From Pseudomonas sp. GR 6-02 (GTDB lineage: Bacteria > Pseudomonadota > Gammaproteobacteria > Pseudomonadales > Pseudomonadaceae): a stretch of 64,000 nt of DNA. Both the position numbers and the translations under genes were made by a program. The stretch spans positions 2,303,001 to 2,367,000 of the forward strand of contig NZ_CP011567.1 of the NCBI RefSeq assembly GCF_001655615.1. Direction: 5' to 3'. Below, piece by piece: positions 27,037 to 36,608 of this stretch (position 1 is the first letter of the stretch; the number at the start of each line of letters is the position of its first letter). The notes under the pieces are model-generated. The model saw nothing but the letters and a program-made list of their open reading frames with translations, was not told the DNA's origin and made no database searches.

Positions 27037-27981
27037 CTATGAGGCGGTGGGGGTCATGTGATGCGCCCGCAAAAACTCCCGGTACAAGCGTGCGGTTTTG
27101 GTCGGCTGCTCAACCATCGGCATGTGGCCGACACCGTCCCAGATTTCCACCCGCAGATCGGCGATGCCCTTGCTCCAGACGGGCACGCTGCTGACGTCGA
27201 TCAAGCGGTCCTTGCGCCCCCACAGCAGCAGCGCCGGGCATTTGATATCGGGCAGTTTTGGTTCCATCGGCGGGCTGGCCCGGAAGTCCCTGAAGATTTC
27301 TTCCAGCTCGTCGCGCTGCTGTTCATAGCGCTGGGCGACAGCGTCCAGCACGATCCCCGGTACCCATGGCGGCGAAGCCATGGTCATGGCGTAGAAATGC
27401 TGAAACTCTTCACGGGAATGAATCAGGAACGGGTTATGGCCGCGAGCCAGGTGGCGCTCCATGTCGCTGGGTTCCGGGGCAGTGACGCCGGCCGGGTCGA
27501 GCAGCGCCAGCGAGACGATACGTTCGGGGTAATTGACCGCCAGCCATGCCGCGATGTAGCCACCCATGGAATTGCCGATCACGTGCACCTTCTCGACGCC
27601 GCAGACATCGAGCAGTTGGATCAATCGTTTGGCCTGGACCGGAATGTCATAGCCACCACCGGCCTTGAAACCAGTTTCGCCATGGCCGGCGAGGTCGGGG
27701 ATGATCACCCGGTAGTCGTTGACAAAATGCCGGGCGAAGCGCAGCCAGATATTCTTGTCGGCGCTGTAGCCGTGCAGCATCAGTATGTTGCTGGAGGCTT
27801 CGTAGGGGCCGCCTTGCCAGGTCGAGACGGTCATTTCGGTGATCGGCACGATAAGCTTGTGCAACCGATACAGCCGGGCCTCCAGCGCCATGTTCAAGTC
27901 ATAGAGCCAGTAACCGATGGCCGGGTAGCTCAACCAGCTCCAGGCCGCGAAAACGGCGATAACGACAACCAACAAAAGCAT
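27037..27981 (-). CDS. Membrane-anchored alpha/beta hydrolase
   Basis: The 314-residue protein has one N-terminal hydrophobic anchor (1-20) and an alpha/beta hydrolase fold with oxyanion HGYSADKNIW, nucleophile Ser138 in GNSMGG, a catalytic Asp (KDRLID) and His (GVGHMPMVEQP). It is similar to lipase/esterases of Pseudomonas and Acinetobacter. The substrate is unknown. The 260 bases upstream (27982-28241) hold no recognisable feature beyond the divergent promoters. Confidence 0.85.
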   Translation of the reverse strand: MLLLVVVIAVFAAWSWLSYPAIGYWLYDLNMALEARLYRLHKLIVPITEMTVSTWQGGPYEASSNILMLHGYSADKNIWLRFARHFVNDYRVIIPDLAGHGETGFKAGGGYDIPVQAKRLIQLLDVCGVEKVHVIGNSMGGYIAAWLAVNYPERIVSLALLDPAGVTAPEPSDMERHLARGHNPFLIHSREEFQHFYAMTMASPPWVPGIVLDAVAQRYEQQRDELEEIFRDFRASPPMEPKLPDIKCPALLLWGRKDRLIDVSSVPVWSKGIADLRVEIWDGVGHMPMVEQPTKTARLYREFLRAHHMTPTAS

Positions 27982-28241
27982 CAGGCTATTCCTTTTGCAG
28001 TGATCAGGACGGAAGGTGGTTGGCGGAGCCTCTGCAGCGGCCTCCTGTTTATCGTGGTTTATCGATCCCTTACTTCATGTATAGACAAACATTGGGCACT
28101 CGCCTCATCGCGATACCACACTATTGGAGCTACCAGCTGTCAGACCGTCATCCGGTGATGGCTATTCGCCGTTCCCCTGATAGACTTCAATCACTTTCAC
28201 CCATGTGATGTCAGGCTCGGTTCAGTAGTACAGAGGCCTCT

Positions 28242-29315
28242 ATGGAAAAAAAGGGAGGAAAGGGACTTTCATTGGCCAGGAGGCTTTATGGGTCGCGCAT
28301 CCTGGGTCTGGCCCTTGGACTATTGTGTGTCGGTGCAGGGATGTATCCACTCGACCCCGCGCCCTGGGTCTGGGTGGTGATGCTGTTCAACGGCGTCATC
28401 TGGCCGCATGTGGCCTATCAATGGGCGCGTCGGGCGAAAATTCCTTATCACGCCGAACACCGCAACATTCTGGTGGACGCGTTTCTCGGCGGTTTCTGGG
28501 TGGCCGCCATGCAGTTCAATCCGCTGCCCAGCGCAGCTACGCTGTCGATGATGGCGATGCACAACGTGGCCATCGGTGGCTTGCGTTTTCTGTTGGCGGG
28601 CGCCGTCGCGCAGATCCTCGGGATCGGCCTCGGGCTGCTGGTGTTCATGCCGGCTTTTGTCCCGCAAACCAGTCCATTTCAGCTATACGCCTGTTTACCT
28701 TTACTGTCGATTTATCCGATGTCCCTGGGCTGGGTCTGCTTCCGTCAGGCCCACACTCTGGGCCGACACAAGCGCGAGTTGCTGGCCCTGAGCCGCACCG
28801 ACAGCCTGACTGGCCTGCTGAATCACGGCGCCTGGAAAGACCAGCTGGAAATCGAGTTTCAGCGTTGCCGGCGCCAGCAGAAGGGTGGGGCGATTGCGTT
28901 GATCGACATCGACCATTTCAAGACCATCAACGACACCTACGGCCATGTCGCCGGGGACATCGTCTTGCGTCAGCTGAGCAAAATTCTCAAGCAGAACCTG
29001 CGGGCAGCCGATGTCGCCGGGCGCTATGGTGGCGACGAATTCTGCGTGCTGCTGCCGGACCTGCCGCTGGAGCGTGCCGCCGTGGCGATGGATGCGCTGC
29101 GTGCTCGTTTCGCCACGTTGGGTTACGAGCAGAACCCGGCGCTGAAGGTCAGCTTGAGCATCGGCCTGGCGGCCTTCAACCCGGCCCACGACGAAGCGAC
29201 CCTGTGGCTCAACGACGCCGACCAGGCGCTCTACGAAGCCAAGAGCACCGGCCGTAACCGCGTCATTTGCCATGGCGACGGCAAGCCGCGTAAAGAGTTG
29301 CTGGATTCTGTGTAA
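28242..29315 (+). CDS. MASE2-GGDEF diguanylate cyclase
   Basis: The 357-residue protein has an N-terminal MASE2 membrane sensor (about residues 10-165, beginning LARRLYGSRILGLALG) and a C-terminal GGDEF domain. The active site is GGDEF at 263-267, with an inhibitory RxxD site (Arg254-Asp257) five residues before it. It should make cyclic di-GMP under product feedback control. AGAGG precedes the ATG. The architecture matches AdrA/YaiC-type cyclases. Confidence 0.9.
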   Translation: MEKKGGKGLSLARRLYGSRILGLALGLLCVGAGMYPLDPAPWVWVVMLFNGVIWPHVAYQWARRAKIPYHAEHRNILVDAFLGGFWVAAMQFNPLPSAATLSMMAMHNVAIGGLRFLLAGAVAQILGIGLGLLVFMPAFVPQTSPFQLYACLPLLSIYPMSLGWVCFRQAHTLGRHKRELLALSRTDSLTGLLNHGAWKDQLEIEFQRCRRQQKGGAIALIDIDHFKTINDTYGHVAGDIVLRQLSKILKQNLRAADVAGRYGGDEFCVLLPDLPLERAAVAMDALRARFATLGYEQNPALKVSLSIGLAAFNPAHDEATLWLNDADQALYEAKSTGRNRVICHGDGKPRKELLDSV

Positions 29316-29450
29316 CCCAATAACCACACAAGCCCGCTCCCACAGGGAATGTGTGGTCATGCAGGTTTGTATGTGTCGCATCCGGTGTAGAGCCTTGCGT
29401 CGTAGTCAGGTAGGGTCTAAAGACCCCCGACACGAAACAAGGATCGATTC

Positions 29451-30692
29451 ATGACGTTCAAGCTCCCGCGTTCCTTCCTGGCCACCAGTCTTGGCCTGAC
29501 CCTCGCCCTCGGCACCTTCACCCCCGCAGCCTTCGCCGAACCCCACAAACAAGTCCTCGCCGATGCTGAACAGTACAAGGCTGAAGCCCTGAAACTGCTG
29601 GAACGGCTGGTGAACATCGACTCCGGCTCCGGCTATGAACCGGGCCTGACCCAGGTGAGTGACATCGCCATCGAAGAGTTGAAGAAACTGGGTGCCACCA
29701 TCGAACTGGTGCCCAACACCCCGGACGAGAGCAACCATGTGCTGGCTACCCTCAAAGGCACCGGCAAGGCGAAAATTCTGCTGATGGCGCACATGGACAC
29801 TGTGTTCAAGGAAGGCTCCGCCGCCGAGCGCCCGTTCCACATCAAGGACGGCCGCGCCTATGGGCCGGGCGTGATGGACGACAAGGGCGGCATCGTCGCC
29901 GGGATCTACGCGCTGAAAGTCCTCAAGAACCTCGACTTCAAGGACTACGCGCAGATCACCTTCCTGCTCGATGCCAGTGAAGAAACCGGCTCGGACGTCG
30001 CCACCGACCTGATCAAGAAAACCGCCAAGGCCCACGATGTGACCCTCAACCTCGAACCGGGCCGCCCGGCCGATGGCCTGGTGGTCTGGCGCAAAGGCAG
30101 CGCCACTGCCGTGGTCGAGGTCAAAGGCAAGGCTGCGCATGCGGGCGTTGCCCCGGAATTGGGGCGTAACGCTGCCATGGAAGCCGCGCACCAGATTTTG
30201 CAACTCGGCAAACTGGGCGATGAAGCGAAGAAAACCACCATCAACTTCACCGTGCTCAAGGCCGGCGACCGCACCAACGTGATTCCGGATCAGGCTACGG
30301 CCAAGGCTGATGTGCGGGCGGCGGTGCCGGAGGAGTTCGACCGGATCGAAAAGGACCTGGCGCGGGTGTCGAAGGACAAACTGATTGCCGATACGCAAGT
30401 CACCACCAGCCTCAAGCGCGGCTTGCCACCGATGCCGCAAACGGCGGAATCGGATCGCTTGATGGCCATGGCTCAAGGCATTTACGGCGAAATTGGCCGC
30501 AAGTTGACGGAAGAAGGCAGCGGCGGGGCGGCAGATGCGAGTTTGTCCGCGGGTGTTGGCACGCCGACGCTGGACGGGTTCGGGATTGTCGGCGGCAATA
30601 TCCATACGCCTGAAGAGTACGCCGAGGTCGAAAGCGTGGCGCCGCGGATTTATTTGCTGTCGCGGATGATTATGGAATTGGCCAAGCGGTAA
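29451..30692 (+). CDS. Secreted M20-family peptidase (carboxypeptidase G2-like)
   Basis: This 413-residue protein has a Sec signal peptide ending near AFA (residue 24). The zinc ligands and catalytic residues of M20 peptidases are present: AHMDTVF, GVMDDKGG, DASEETGSD, LEPGRP and a late NIHTPEEYAE. The dimerisation domain starts at KAAHAGVAPE. It resembles Pseudomonas carboxypeptidase G2 (glutamate carboxypeptidase), which cleaves C-terminal glutamate from folates in the periplasm; the substrate here is not proven. Confidence 0.87.
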   Translation: MTFKLPRSFLATSLGLTLALGTFTPAAFAEPHKQVLADAEQYKAEALKLLERLVNIDSGSGYEPGLTQVSDIAIEELKKLGATIELVPNTPDESNHVLATLKGTGKAKILLMAHMDTVFKEGSAAERPFHIKDGRAYGPGVMDDKGGIVAGIYALKVLKNLDFKDYAQITFLLDASEETGSDVATDLIKKTAKAHDVTLNLEPGRPADGLVVWRKGSATAVVEVKGKAAHAGVAPELGRNAAMEAAHQILQLGKLGDEAKKTTINFTVLKAGDRTNVIPDQATAKADVRAAVPEEFDRIEKDLARVSKDKLIADTQVTTSLKRGLPPMPQTAESDRLMAMAQGIYGEIGRKLTEEGSGGAADASLSAGVGTPTLDGFGIVGGNIHTPEEYAEVESVAPRIYLLSRMIMELAKR

Positions 30693-30785
30693 TCAGCCAG
30701 ATCGTCAGGCCCCTGTGGTGAGCATTGCCCAATGCGGAACCCGCTCCCACAGGGATTTTCAGTGTTTCGGCTTACTGCGTATTGC

Positions 30786-31397
30786 CTACTCGATCGGTGT
30801 ATCGATAAACACCTCAAGCCCTTCGGCATACGCCGTGAACGCGTTGATCAGTGGAAACTGCGCAGCATCCACCTGATCCGGCACCACCAGGTTGGTAAAA
30901 CTCCAGGCCACCGCCAGGCTAATCCCATCCTGAGCAATCGAGCCATCGGTCTTCAGCGGCTGCTTTTCCAGCTCCCGCTCCAGCGCCGAATACGCTGCCG
31001 CCAATTGTCCTTCGACCCGTTCCACCCAAGGCGCGTACTGAATTTCCGCTGGCCGCAGGTTGCGTTCGTAGTAAAGCTGCACCGACTTCTCGCACGCGGC
31101 CAACGCCAGGCCGATCAGCCGCAGCGAGCGCAAGCGTTGAGCCGGATTGTCGGATATCAGGCTTTTACCCGGAGCGGCCAGGGCTTCGAGGTAATCGATG
31201 ATCAGCGTTGAATCCATCAACACCTCACCGTCATCCAGCACCAGCGTCGGCGCCTTCACCACCGGGTTGATCTGCTGGAACTGCTCGAAGTGCCTGAACA
31301 CCGAAACCGACGCGTGTTCCAGCGGGATGCCCAGGCATTTGGCGGAAATGGCGACGCGCCGCACGTAGGGCGAATCCAGCATGCCGATCAGTTTCAT
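30786..31397 (-). CDS. Glutathione S-transferase
   Basis: The 203-residue protein has an N-terminal thioredoxin fold (MKLIGMLDSPYVRRVAIS) with the conserved cis-Pro/SxxI region (LMDSTLIIDYLE), and an all-helical C-terminal domain. AAGGAG precedes the ATG. It probably conjugates glutathione to electrophiles; the specific substrate is unknown. Confidence 0.87.
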   Translation of the reverse strand: MKLIGMLDSPYVRRVAISAKCLGIPLEHASVSVFRHFEQFQQINPVVKAPTLVLDDGEVLMDSTLIIDYLEALAAPGKSLISDNPAQRLRSLRLIGLALAACEKSVQLYYERNLRPAEIQYAPWVERVEGQLAAAYSALERELEKQPLKTDGSIAQDGISLAVAWSFTNLVVPDQVDAAQFPLINAFTAYAEGLEVFIDTPIE

Positions 31398-31506
31398 TGA
31401 GCTTCTCCTTACAGACGGTCCTTGGGGATGGACAACCTTAGCCGAGGTTCAGCGACCTGCAAGCGGTTTCGCGCTAATCCTCAGGCCTATCGTTCATCCT
31501 CGAAGG

Positions 31507-32427
31507 CTAATCCTCAAAGCCTGCCTGCTCATGAATCTCATCGACCTTCAATTCCAGTCGATAAGCCACGGCGATGAACAGCGCCTGGCACAGGCACAAG
31601 GTGGCACTCAATGAACGGAAGGCAAACGAGCTGCCCTCGTTGACCAGCAGCACGGTGTTGGCGCGCTTGGCCAATGGCGAGAGGTTGCTGTCGGTGATGA
31701 TCAGGGTTTTCGCCTGATGGTGCTGGGCGATGCGCAGGCAGTGCTGGGTTTCCTTGCCATAGGGCGTGAAGCTGATGGCGATCACCAGGTCGTTGGCGCG
31801 CACGCTGCGCATCTGCTCGCGGTAGCTGCCGCCAAGGCCCGACACCAAGTGGATGCGCTTGTTGGTGTGTTGCAGGTTGTAGACCAGGTAATCGGCCACC
31901 GCGAACGAGCGGCGCACCCCGACCACGTAGATGTTGTCGGCATTCACCACCAGGTCCACGGCCTTGTCGAAAGCCTGGTCATCGAGTTCCAGCCCCAATC
32001 GTTCGATGCCTGACAGGGTGGCGTTGATGCATTCGCGCGCCAGGTCGCCGCCGCTGGCCTTCTGTGACTTGTTGGCGATCATGCTGCGGATGCGTTGCTG
32101 GTAGTTCTGCACCGGCGTGGTCTTGTGGGTGTAGGCCTCGCGGAACAGCGCCTGCATTTCACTGAACCCGCTGAAGCCGAAGCGCTGGGAAAAGCGCACG
32201 ATGGCCGACGGGTGCACTTCGCACTCGCGGGCGATGTCGCTGATGCGGTCGACCATGATCCGGTCGCTCTGCTGGCTCATGTAACTGGCGATGCGTTTGA
32301 GCTGGCGCGGCAGACTTTCGTACTCCTCGGTGATCAGCTGCAACAGACGCTCGGCATTGATCGGAGGGCTGGCGAGATCGCTGTCGGGCGAGCTCTCGGT
32401 CGTAGCCGGCTGATCGGTGCGGGACAT
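31507..32427 (-). CDS. iolR: RpiR-family repressor of inositol catabolism
   Basis: This 306-residue protein has an N-terminal RpiR helix-turn-helix (about 30-105, with VHPSAIVRFSQRFGFSGFSE) and a C-terminal SIS domain (VYVVGVRRSFAVADYL, ISFTPYGKETQHCL) that would sense a phosphorylated inositol intermediate. ATG 32427 with AGAAGGA upstream is preferred. It is divergent from iolC. RpiR-type IolR in Sinorhizobium binds GGAA-N6-TTCC, and that motif is present upstream of iolC at 32601-32614, supporting the assignment. Confidence 0.85.
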   Translation of the reverse strand: MSRTDQPATTESSPDSDLASPPINAERLLQLITEEYESLPRQLKRIASYMSQQSDRIMVDRISDIARECEVHPSAIVRFSQRFGFSGFSEMQALFREAYTHKTTPVQNYQQRIRSMIANKSQKASGGDLARECINATLSGIERLGLELDDQAFDKAVDLVVNADNIYVVGVRRSFAVADYLVYNLQHTNKRIHLVSGLGGSYREQMRSVRANDLVIAISFTPYGKETQHCLRIAQHHQAKTLIITDSNLSPLAKRANTVLLVNEGSSFAFRSLSATLCLCQALFIAVAYRLELKVDEIHEQAGFED

Positions 32428-32600
32428 AAGAAATCCTTCTGGCTTGTTCTTATAGGGATGACGGTTCTCGTCACCCCCTGACAATAGGTTGGCTGTGCGC
32501 AGTCTACAGGGTAGGCCGGAATAAAATCTTGAGCTTGCAATCGGCCTGGGGCCTGCTGAAACGATGCACGCTGTCTGGAACGCTTGTATCAAAGTTTATT

Positions 32601-32614
32601 GGAAAAAATATTCC
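32601..32614 (+). promoter_or_regulatory. Candidate IolR operator GGAA-N6-TTCC
   Basis: GGAAAAAATATTCC is an exact match to the RpiR/IolR operator GGAA-N6-TTCC. It lies within a 12-base sequence (TTTATTGGAAAA, 32595-32606) that recurs exactly on the minus strand at 44166-44177 ahead of the ABC importer. It sits in the 311-base divergent gap between iolR and iolC. Confidence 0.6.
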
Positions 32615-32738
32615 ACGTAAAAAATATATAGAATAAATATTGATTGTTCGGTCCCGGTCGTTTTAGTCTGCATCCACCAAGAGTGTTCGGCGCCTTCATC
32701 GCCCCGGACGCAGGCTGATAAAAATAACAGGAGCCAGC

Positions 32739-34676
32739 ATGGGCCAGACTCGTTTTGCCAGTGGGCGTCAATTGGATCTGATTTGCCTCGGACGCCTTGG
32801 CGTCGATCTTTATGCGCAACAAGTCGGGGCGCGGCTGGAGGATGTGAGCAGCTTCGCCAAGTACCTGGGCGGTTCGTCCGCCAACATTGCCTTCGGCACC
32901 GCGCGACTGGGGCTGAAGTCGGCGATGTTGAGCCGGGTAGGGGACGACCACATGGGCCGTTTCCTCGTTGAATCCCTGGTCCGTGAAGGCTGCGACGTCA
33001 GCGGCATCAAGGTCGATCCGGAACGCCTGACCGCCATGGTCCTGCTGGGCCTCAAGGATCGCGAAACCTTTCCCCTGGTGTTCTACCGCGAAAACTGCGC
33101 CGACATGGCGTTGCGCGCCGAAGACATCAGCGAAGCCTTTATCGCTTCCAGCAAAGCCCTGCTGATCACCGGCACCCATTTCTCCACCGACGGTGTCTAC
33201 AAGGCGAGCATTCAGGCGCTGGACTACGCCGAAAAGCACAACGTCAAGCGGGTCCTGGACATCGACTACCGCCCGGTGCTCTGGGGCCTGGCCGGCAAGG
33301 CGGACGGCGAAACCCGTTTCGTCGCCGACCAGAACGTCAGCCAGCATGTGCAGAAAATCCTCCCGCGTTTCGACCTGATCGTCGGCACTGAAGAAGAATT
33401 CCTGATCGCCGGCGGCTCCGAGGATCTGCTCACCGCGCTGCGCAATGTCCGGCGCCTGAGCGCGGCAACCCTGGTGGTCAAGCTCGGCCCGCAAGGTTGC
33501 ACGGTGATTCACGGGGCGATCCCGGCGCGTCTCGAAGACGGCGCGATCTATCCCGGTGTGCGCGTCGAAGTTTTGAATGTGCTGGGGGCCGGCGATGCCT
33601 TCATGTCGGGTTTCCTCAGTGGCTGGCTGGAGGACGCCAGCGACGAGCGCTGCTGCCAGTTGGCCAATGCCTGCGGCGGTCTGGTGGTGTCGCGCCATGC
33701 CTGCGCCCCGGCGATGCCGACCCGCGCCGAACTCGATTACCTGTTCAACAGCCCGGTGCCGATCACCCGGCCGGATCAGGACGTGACATTGCAGCGTCTG
33801 CATCAGGTCAGCGTGCCGCGCAAACAGTGGAAGCAGCTGTTCATCTTTGCCTTCGATCATCGCGGGCAACTGGTGGAGCTGGCCCACAAGGGCGGGCGCG
33901 ACCTGAACGCTATCTGCGAACTCAAACAACTCTTTATCAAAGCCGTGGAACGGGTCGAGGCAGATTTGCGTGAGCAGGGCGTCGACGCCGATGTCGGCTT
34001 GCTGGCCGATCAACGTTTCGGCCAGGACTCGCTGAACGCCGCCACCGGTCGTGGCTGGTGGGTGGCGCGGCCGGTGGAAGTGCAGGGTTCGCGGCCATTG
34101 GCGTTCGAACACGGGCGCTCGATCGGCAGCAACCTGATCGCCTGGCCGCAAGAACAGATCATCAAATGCCTGGTGCAATTCCATCCCGACGACGAGCCTC
34201 TGCTGCGTCTGGAGCAGGAGGCGCAGATCAAGGGCCTGTACCAGGCCTCGCAGGTCAGCGGGCATGAATTGCTGCTGGAGATCATTCCGCCCAAGGATCA
34301 CCCATCACCGCATCCAGACGTGCTCTATCGCGCCCTCAAACGCCTCTACAACCTGGGCATCTACCCGGCGTGGTGGAAGATCGAAGCGCAAAGCGCCGAG
34401 GAGTGGAAACAACTCGACGAGCTGATCCAGGAACGCGACCCGTATTGCCGTGGCGTGGTGCTGCTGGGCCTGAATGCCCCGGCGGCGACCTTGGCCGAAG
34501 GGTTCCAACAGGCCAGCCAGAGCCAGACCTGCCGTGGTTTCGCCGTGGGCCGGACGATCTTCCAGGAACCGAGCCGCGCGTGGCTGGCCGGTGAAATCGA
34601 CGACGAGGCACTGATTCGCCAGGTGCAGGGCACCTTCGTCGAACTGATCGATGCCTGGCGCACGGCCCGAGCCTGA
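32739..34676 (+). CDS. iolC: IolC kinase fused to DUF2090 domain
   Basis: The 645-residue protein joins a PfkB sugar kinase (about 1-325) to a DUF2090 domain (about 345-640). The kinase part has GGSSANIAFGTARLG and the catalytic GAGDAFMSGF motif and phosphorylates 2-deoxy-5-keto-D-gluconate. DUF2090 is related to class I aldolases; with no separate iolJ aldolase gene in this cluster, it may cleave the phosphorylated product. This fusion is common in proteobacteria. AGGAG precedes ATG 32739. Confidence 0.92.
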   Translation: MGQTRFASGRQLDLICLGRLGVDLYAQQVGARLEDVSSFAKYLGGSSANIAFGTARLGLKSAMLSRVGDDHMGRFLVESLVREGCDVSGIKVDPERLTAMVLLGLKDRETFPLVFYRENCADMALRAEDISEAFIASSKALLITGTHFSTDGVYKASIQALDYAEKHNVKRVLDIDYRPVLWGLAGKADGETRFVADQNVSQHVQKILPRFDLIVGTEEEFLIAGGSEDLLTALRNVRRLSAATLVVKLGPQGCTVIHGAIPARLEDGAIYPGVRVEVLNVLGAGDAFMSGFLSGWLEDASDERCCQLANACGGLVVSRHACAPAMPTRAELDYLFNSPVPITRPDQDVTLQRLHQVSVPRKQWKQLFIFAFDHRGQLVELAHKGGRDLNAICELKQLFIKAVERVEADLREQGVDADVGLLADQRFGQDSLNAATGRGWWVARPVEVQGSRPLAFEHGRSIGSNLIAWPQEQIIKCLVQFHPDDEPLLRLEQEAQIKGLYQASQVSGHELLLEIIPPKDHPSPHPDVLYRALKRLYNLGIYPAWWKIEAQSAEEWKQLDELIQERDPYCRGVVLLGLNAPAATLAEGFQQASQSQTCRGFAVGRTIFQEPSRAWLAGEIDDEALIRQVQGTFVELIDAWRTARA

Positions 34677-34702
34677 ACACATTAATTGATTGATGGGGCT
34701 TT

Positions 34703-34833
34703 TGTGGCGAGGGAGCTTGCTCCCGCTCGGCTGCGAAGCAGTCGCAAACCTGTGAATGCGGTTTACCTGATACACCGGGCTGATTGATTCGGGACTGCTT
34801 CGCAGTCCAGCGGGAGCAAGCTCCCTCGCCACA
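34703..34833. repeat. REPIN between iolC and iolE
   Basis: Inverted TGTGGCGAGGGAGCTTGCTC arms with complementary inner GCTGCGAAGCAGTC / GACTGCTTCGCAGTC segments flank a spacer. It is the same family as 7651-7784. It lies inside the iol operon and could modulate message stability. Confidence 0.88.
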
Positions 34834-34878
34834 GGTGATCGGTTGAACATTTTTGAGAAAACAATAAAAGGTGCAGCC

Positions 34879-35772
34879 ATGCCCGCTATCCGAATTGGCA
34901 TCAACCCGATCTCCTGGAGCAACGACGACCTGCCGTCCCTCGGTGGTGAAACGCCGTTGAGCACCGCCCTCAGTGAAGGCAAGGACATTGGCTACGAAGG
35001 CTTCGAACTCAACGGCAAGTTTCCCAAGGACGCCAAGGGCGTCGGCGATGTATTGCGCCCGTATGACCTGGCGCTGGTGTCCGGTTGGTATTCCAGCCGT
35101 CTGGCCCGCCGTTCCGTGGCCGAGGAAATCGACGCCATCGGCAGCCATGTCGAGCTGCTGGCGAAGAACGGCGCCAAGGTGCTGGTCTATGGCGAAGTCG
35201 CCGACTCCATTCAAGGCCAGCGCATTCCACTGGTCGAGCGCCCACGTTTCCATACCGAGCAGGCCTGGCAAGAATATGCCGACAAACTCACCGAACTGGC
35301 GCGCTTCACCCTGTCTCAGGGCGTGCGTCTGGCCTATCACCATCACATGGGGGCCTACGTCGAATCCCCGGCCGACATCGACAAACTGATGGCGTTGACT
35401 GGCAGCGAAGTCGGCCTGCTGTTCGATTCGGGCCACTGCTACATGGGCGGCGGCGAGCCGTTGCAGGTATTGCGCAAACACATCGAACGGGTCTGCCACG
35501 TGCATTTCAAGGACGTGCGCAAACCGGTGGTGCAACTGGCGCGCAACAACCTGTGGAGCTTCCCGGACTGCATCATCAACGGCACCTTCACCGTGCCCGG
35601 CGATGGCGACATCGACTTCGGCGCCTTGCTCGACGTGCTGCTGGGCGCCGACTACCACGGCTGGCTGGTGGTGGAAGCCGAGCAGGATCCGGCGGTGGCA
35701 CCAAGTTACGTCTACGCGAAAAAAGGCTACGACACCTTGCGTGCCTTGCTCGACGAGAGGACCGCGCGATGA
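34879..35772 (+). CDS. iolE: Inosose dehydratase
   Basis: IolE removes water from scyllo-inosose to give 3,5/4-trihydroxycyclohexane-1,2-dione. The 297-residue TIM barrel has GINPISWSNDDLPSLGG at the start and metal-site patterns YEGFELNGKFP, AYHHHMGAYV, LLFDSGHCYMGGG and HVHFKDVR. ATG 34879 is the family start; a longer frame begins in the REPIN. It overlaps iolB by four bases (ATGA). Confidence 0.93.
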   Translation: MPAIRIGINPISWSNDDLPSLGGETPLSTALSEGKDIGYEGFELNGKFPKDAKGVGDVLRPYDLALVSGWYSSRLARRSVAEEIDAIGSHVELLAKNGAKVLVYGEVADSIQGQRIPLVERPRFHTEQAWQEYADKLTELARFTLSQGVRLAYHHHMGAYVESPADIDKLMALTGSEVGLLFDSGHCYMGGGEPLQVLRKHIERVCHVHFKDVRKPVVQLARNNLWSFPDCIINGTFTVPGDGDIDFGALLDVLLGADYHGWLVVEAEQDPAVAPSYVYAKKGYDTLRALLDERTAR

Positions 35773-36578
35773 GCCTGCTGGTCAAAAGCAATGCCCGTGG
35801 CCGGACCATGGTCGAGTTGGGGCAGGGAGAGCTGGAATACGTCGGTTTTGCCGCTTACCGCCTGAGTCTTGGCGAAACCCTACCGGTCAGCGCGGGCGAC
35901 AAGGAATTGTGCCTGGTGCTGCTCAGCGGTCGGGTCGGCATCAAGGGTGAAGCACCGGGGCAGGGCGCATTCGACTGGGACAACATCGGCGATCGTCAGT
36001 CGGTGTTCGAAGACAAATCACCGTTCGCCGTGTATTTGCCACCCGGCAGCCAGGCCCAGGTGGTGGCGTTGAGCGACGTGCAAATCGCCGTGTGCGCGGC
36101 GCCCGGTTCCACCGCCGAAAACCTCGTCCCAAGGCTGATCAAACCCGACAGCATGAAACGCAGCGTGCGCGGCAAGGGTGCCAACACCCGTTATGTCTGC
36201 GACATTTTGCCGGACACCGAGCCCGCCCATTCGCTGCTGGTGGTGGAAGTGCGTACGCCGTCCGGTCACTCGTCGAGCTACCCGCCGCATAAGCACGACA
36301 CCGACGATCTGCCGCACCAGAGCTTTCTCGAAGAAACCTATTACCACCAGATCAACCCGCCCCAGGGCTTCGTGTTCCAGCGGGTCTACACCGACGATCG
36401 CAGTATCGATCAGGCCATGGCGGTGGAAAACAGCGATCTGGTTGTGGTGCCCAAGGGTTATCACCCGGTCAGCGTGCCCTACGGCTATGAGTCGTATTAC
36501 CTGAACGTGATGGCCGGCCCGAAACGCGTCTGGCAGTTCCATAACGATCCGCAGCACAGCTGGCTACTGGATCTCTAA
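35769..36578 (+). CDS. iolB: 5-deoxy-glucuronate isomerase
   Basis: This 269-residue bicupin isomerises 5-deoxy-D-glucuronate to 2-deoxy-5-keto-gluconate. The metal-site segment SSYPPHKHDTDDLPHQSFLEE and the later VVVPKGYHPV are characteristic. Its ATG overlaps the iolE stop, so translation is coupled. Confidence 0.93.
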   Translation: MSLLVKSNARGRTMVELGQGELEYVGFAAYRLSLGETLPVSAGDKELCLVLLSGRVGIKGEAPGQGAFDWDNIGDRQSVFEDKSPFAVYLPPGSQAQVVALSDVQIAVCAAPGSTAENLVPRLIKPDSMKRSVRGKGANTRYVCDILPDTEPAHSLLVVEVRTPSGHSSSYPPHKHDTDDLPHQSFLEETYYHQINPPQGFVFQRVYTDDRSIDQAMAVENSDLVVVPKGYHPVSVPYGYESYYLNVMAGPKRVWQFHNDPQHSWLLDL

Positions 36579-36608
36579 ATTCCAACATTCAAAGGGAGAA
36601 CAAGAACA

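Noticed and set aside
32589..34301. A 570-residue minus-strand frame across iolC
   Set aside because: Antisense shadow; the plus strand encodes a clear PfkB-DUF2090 protein.
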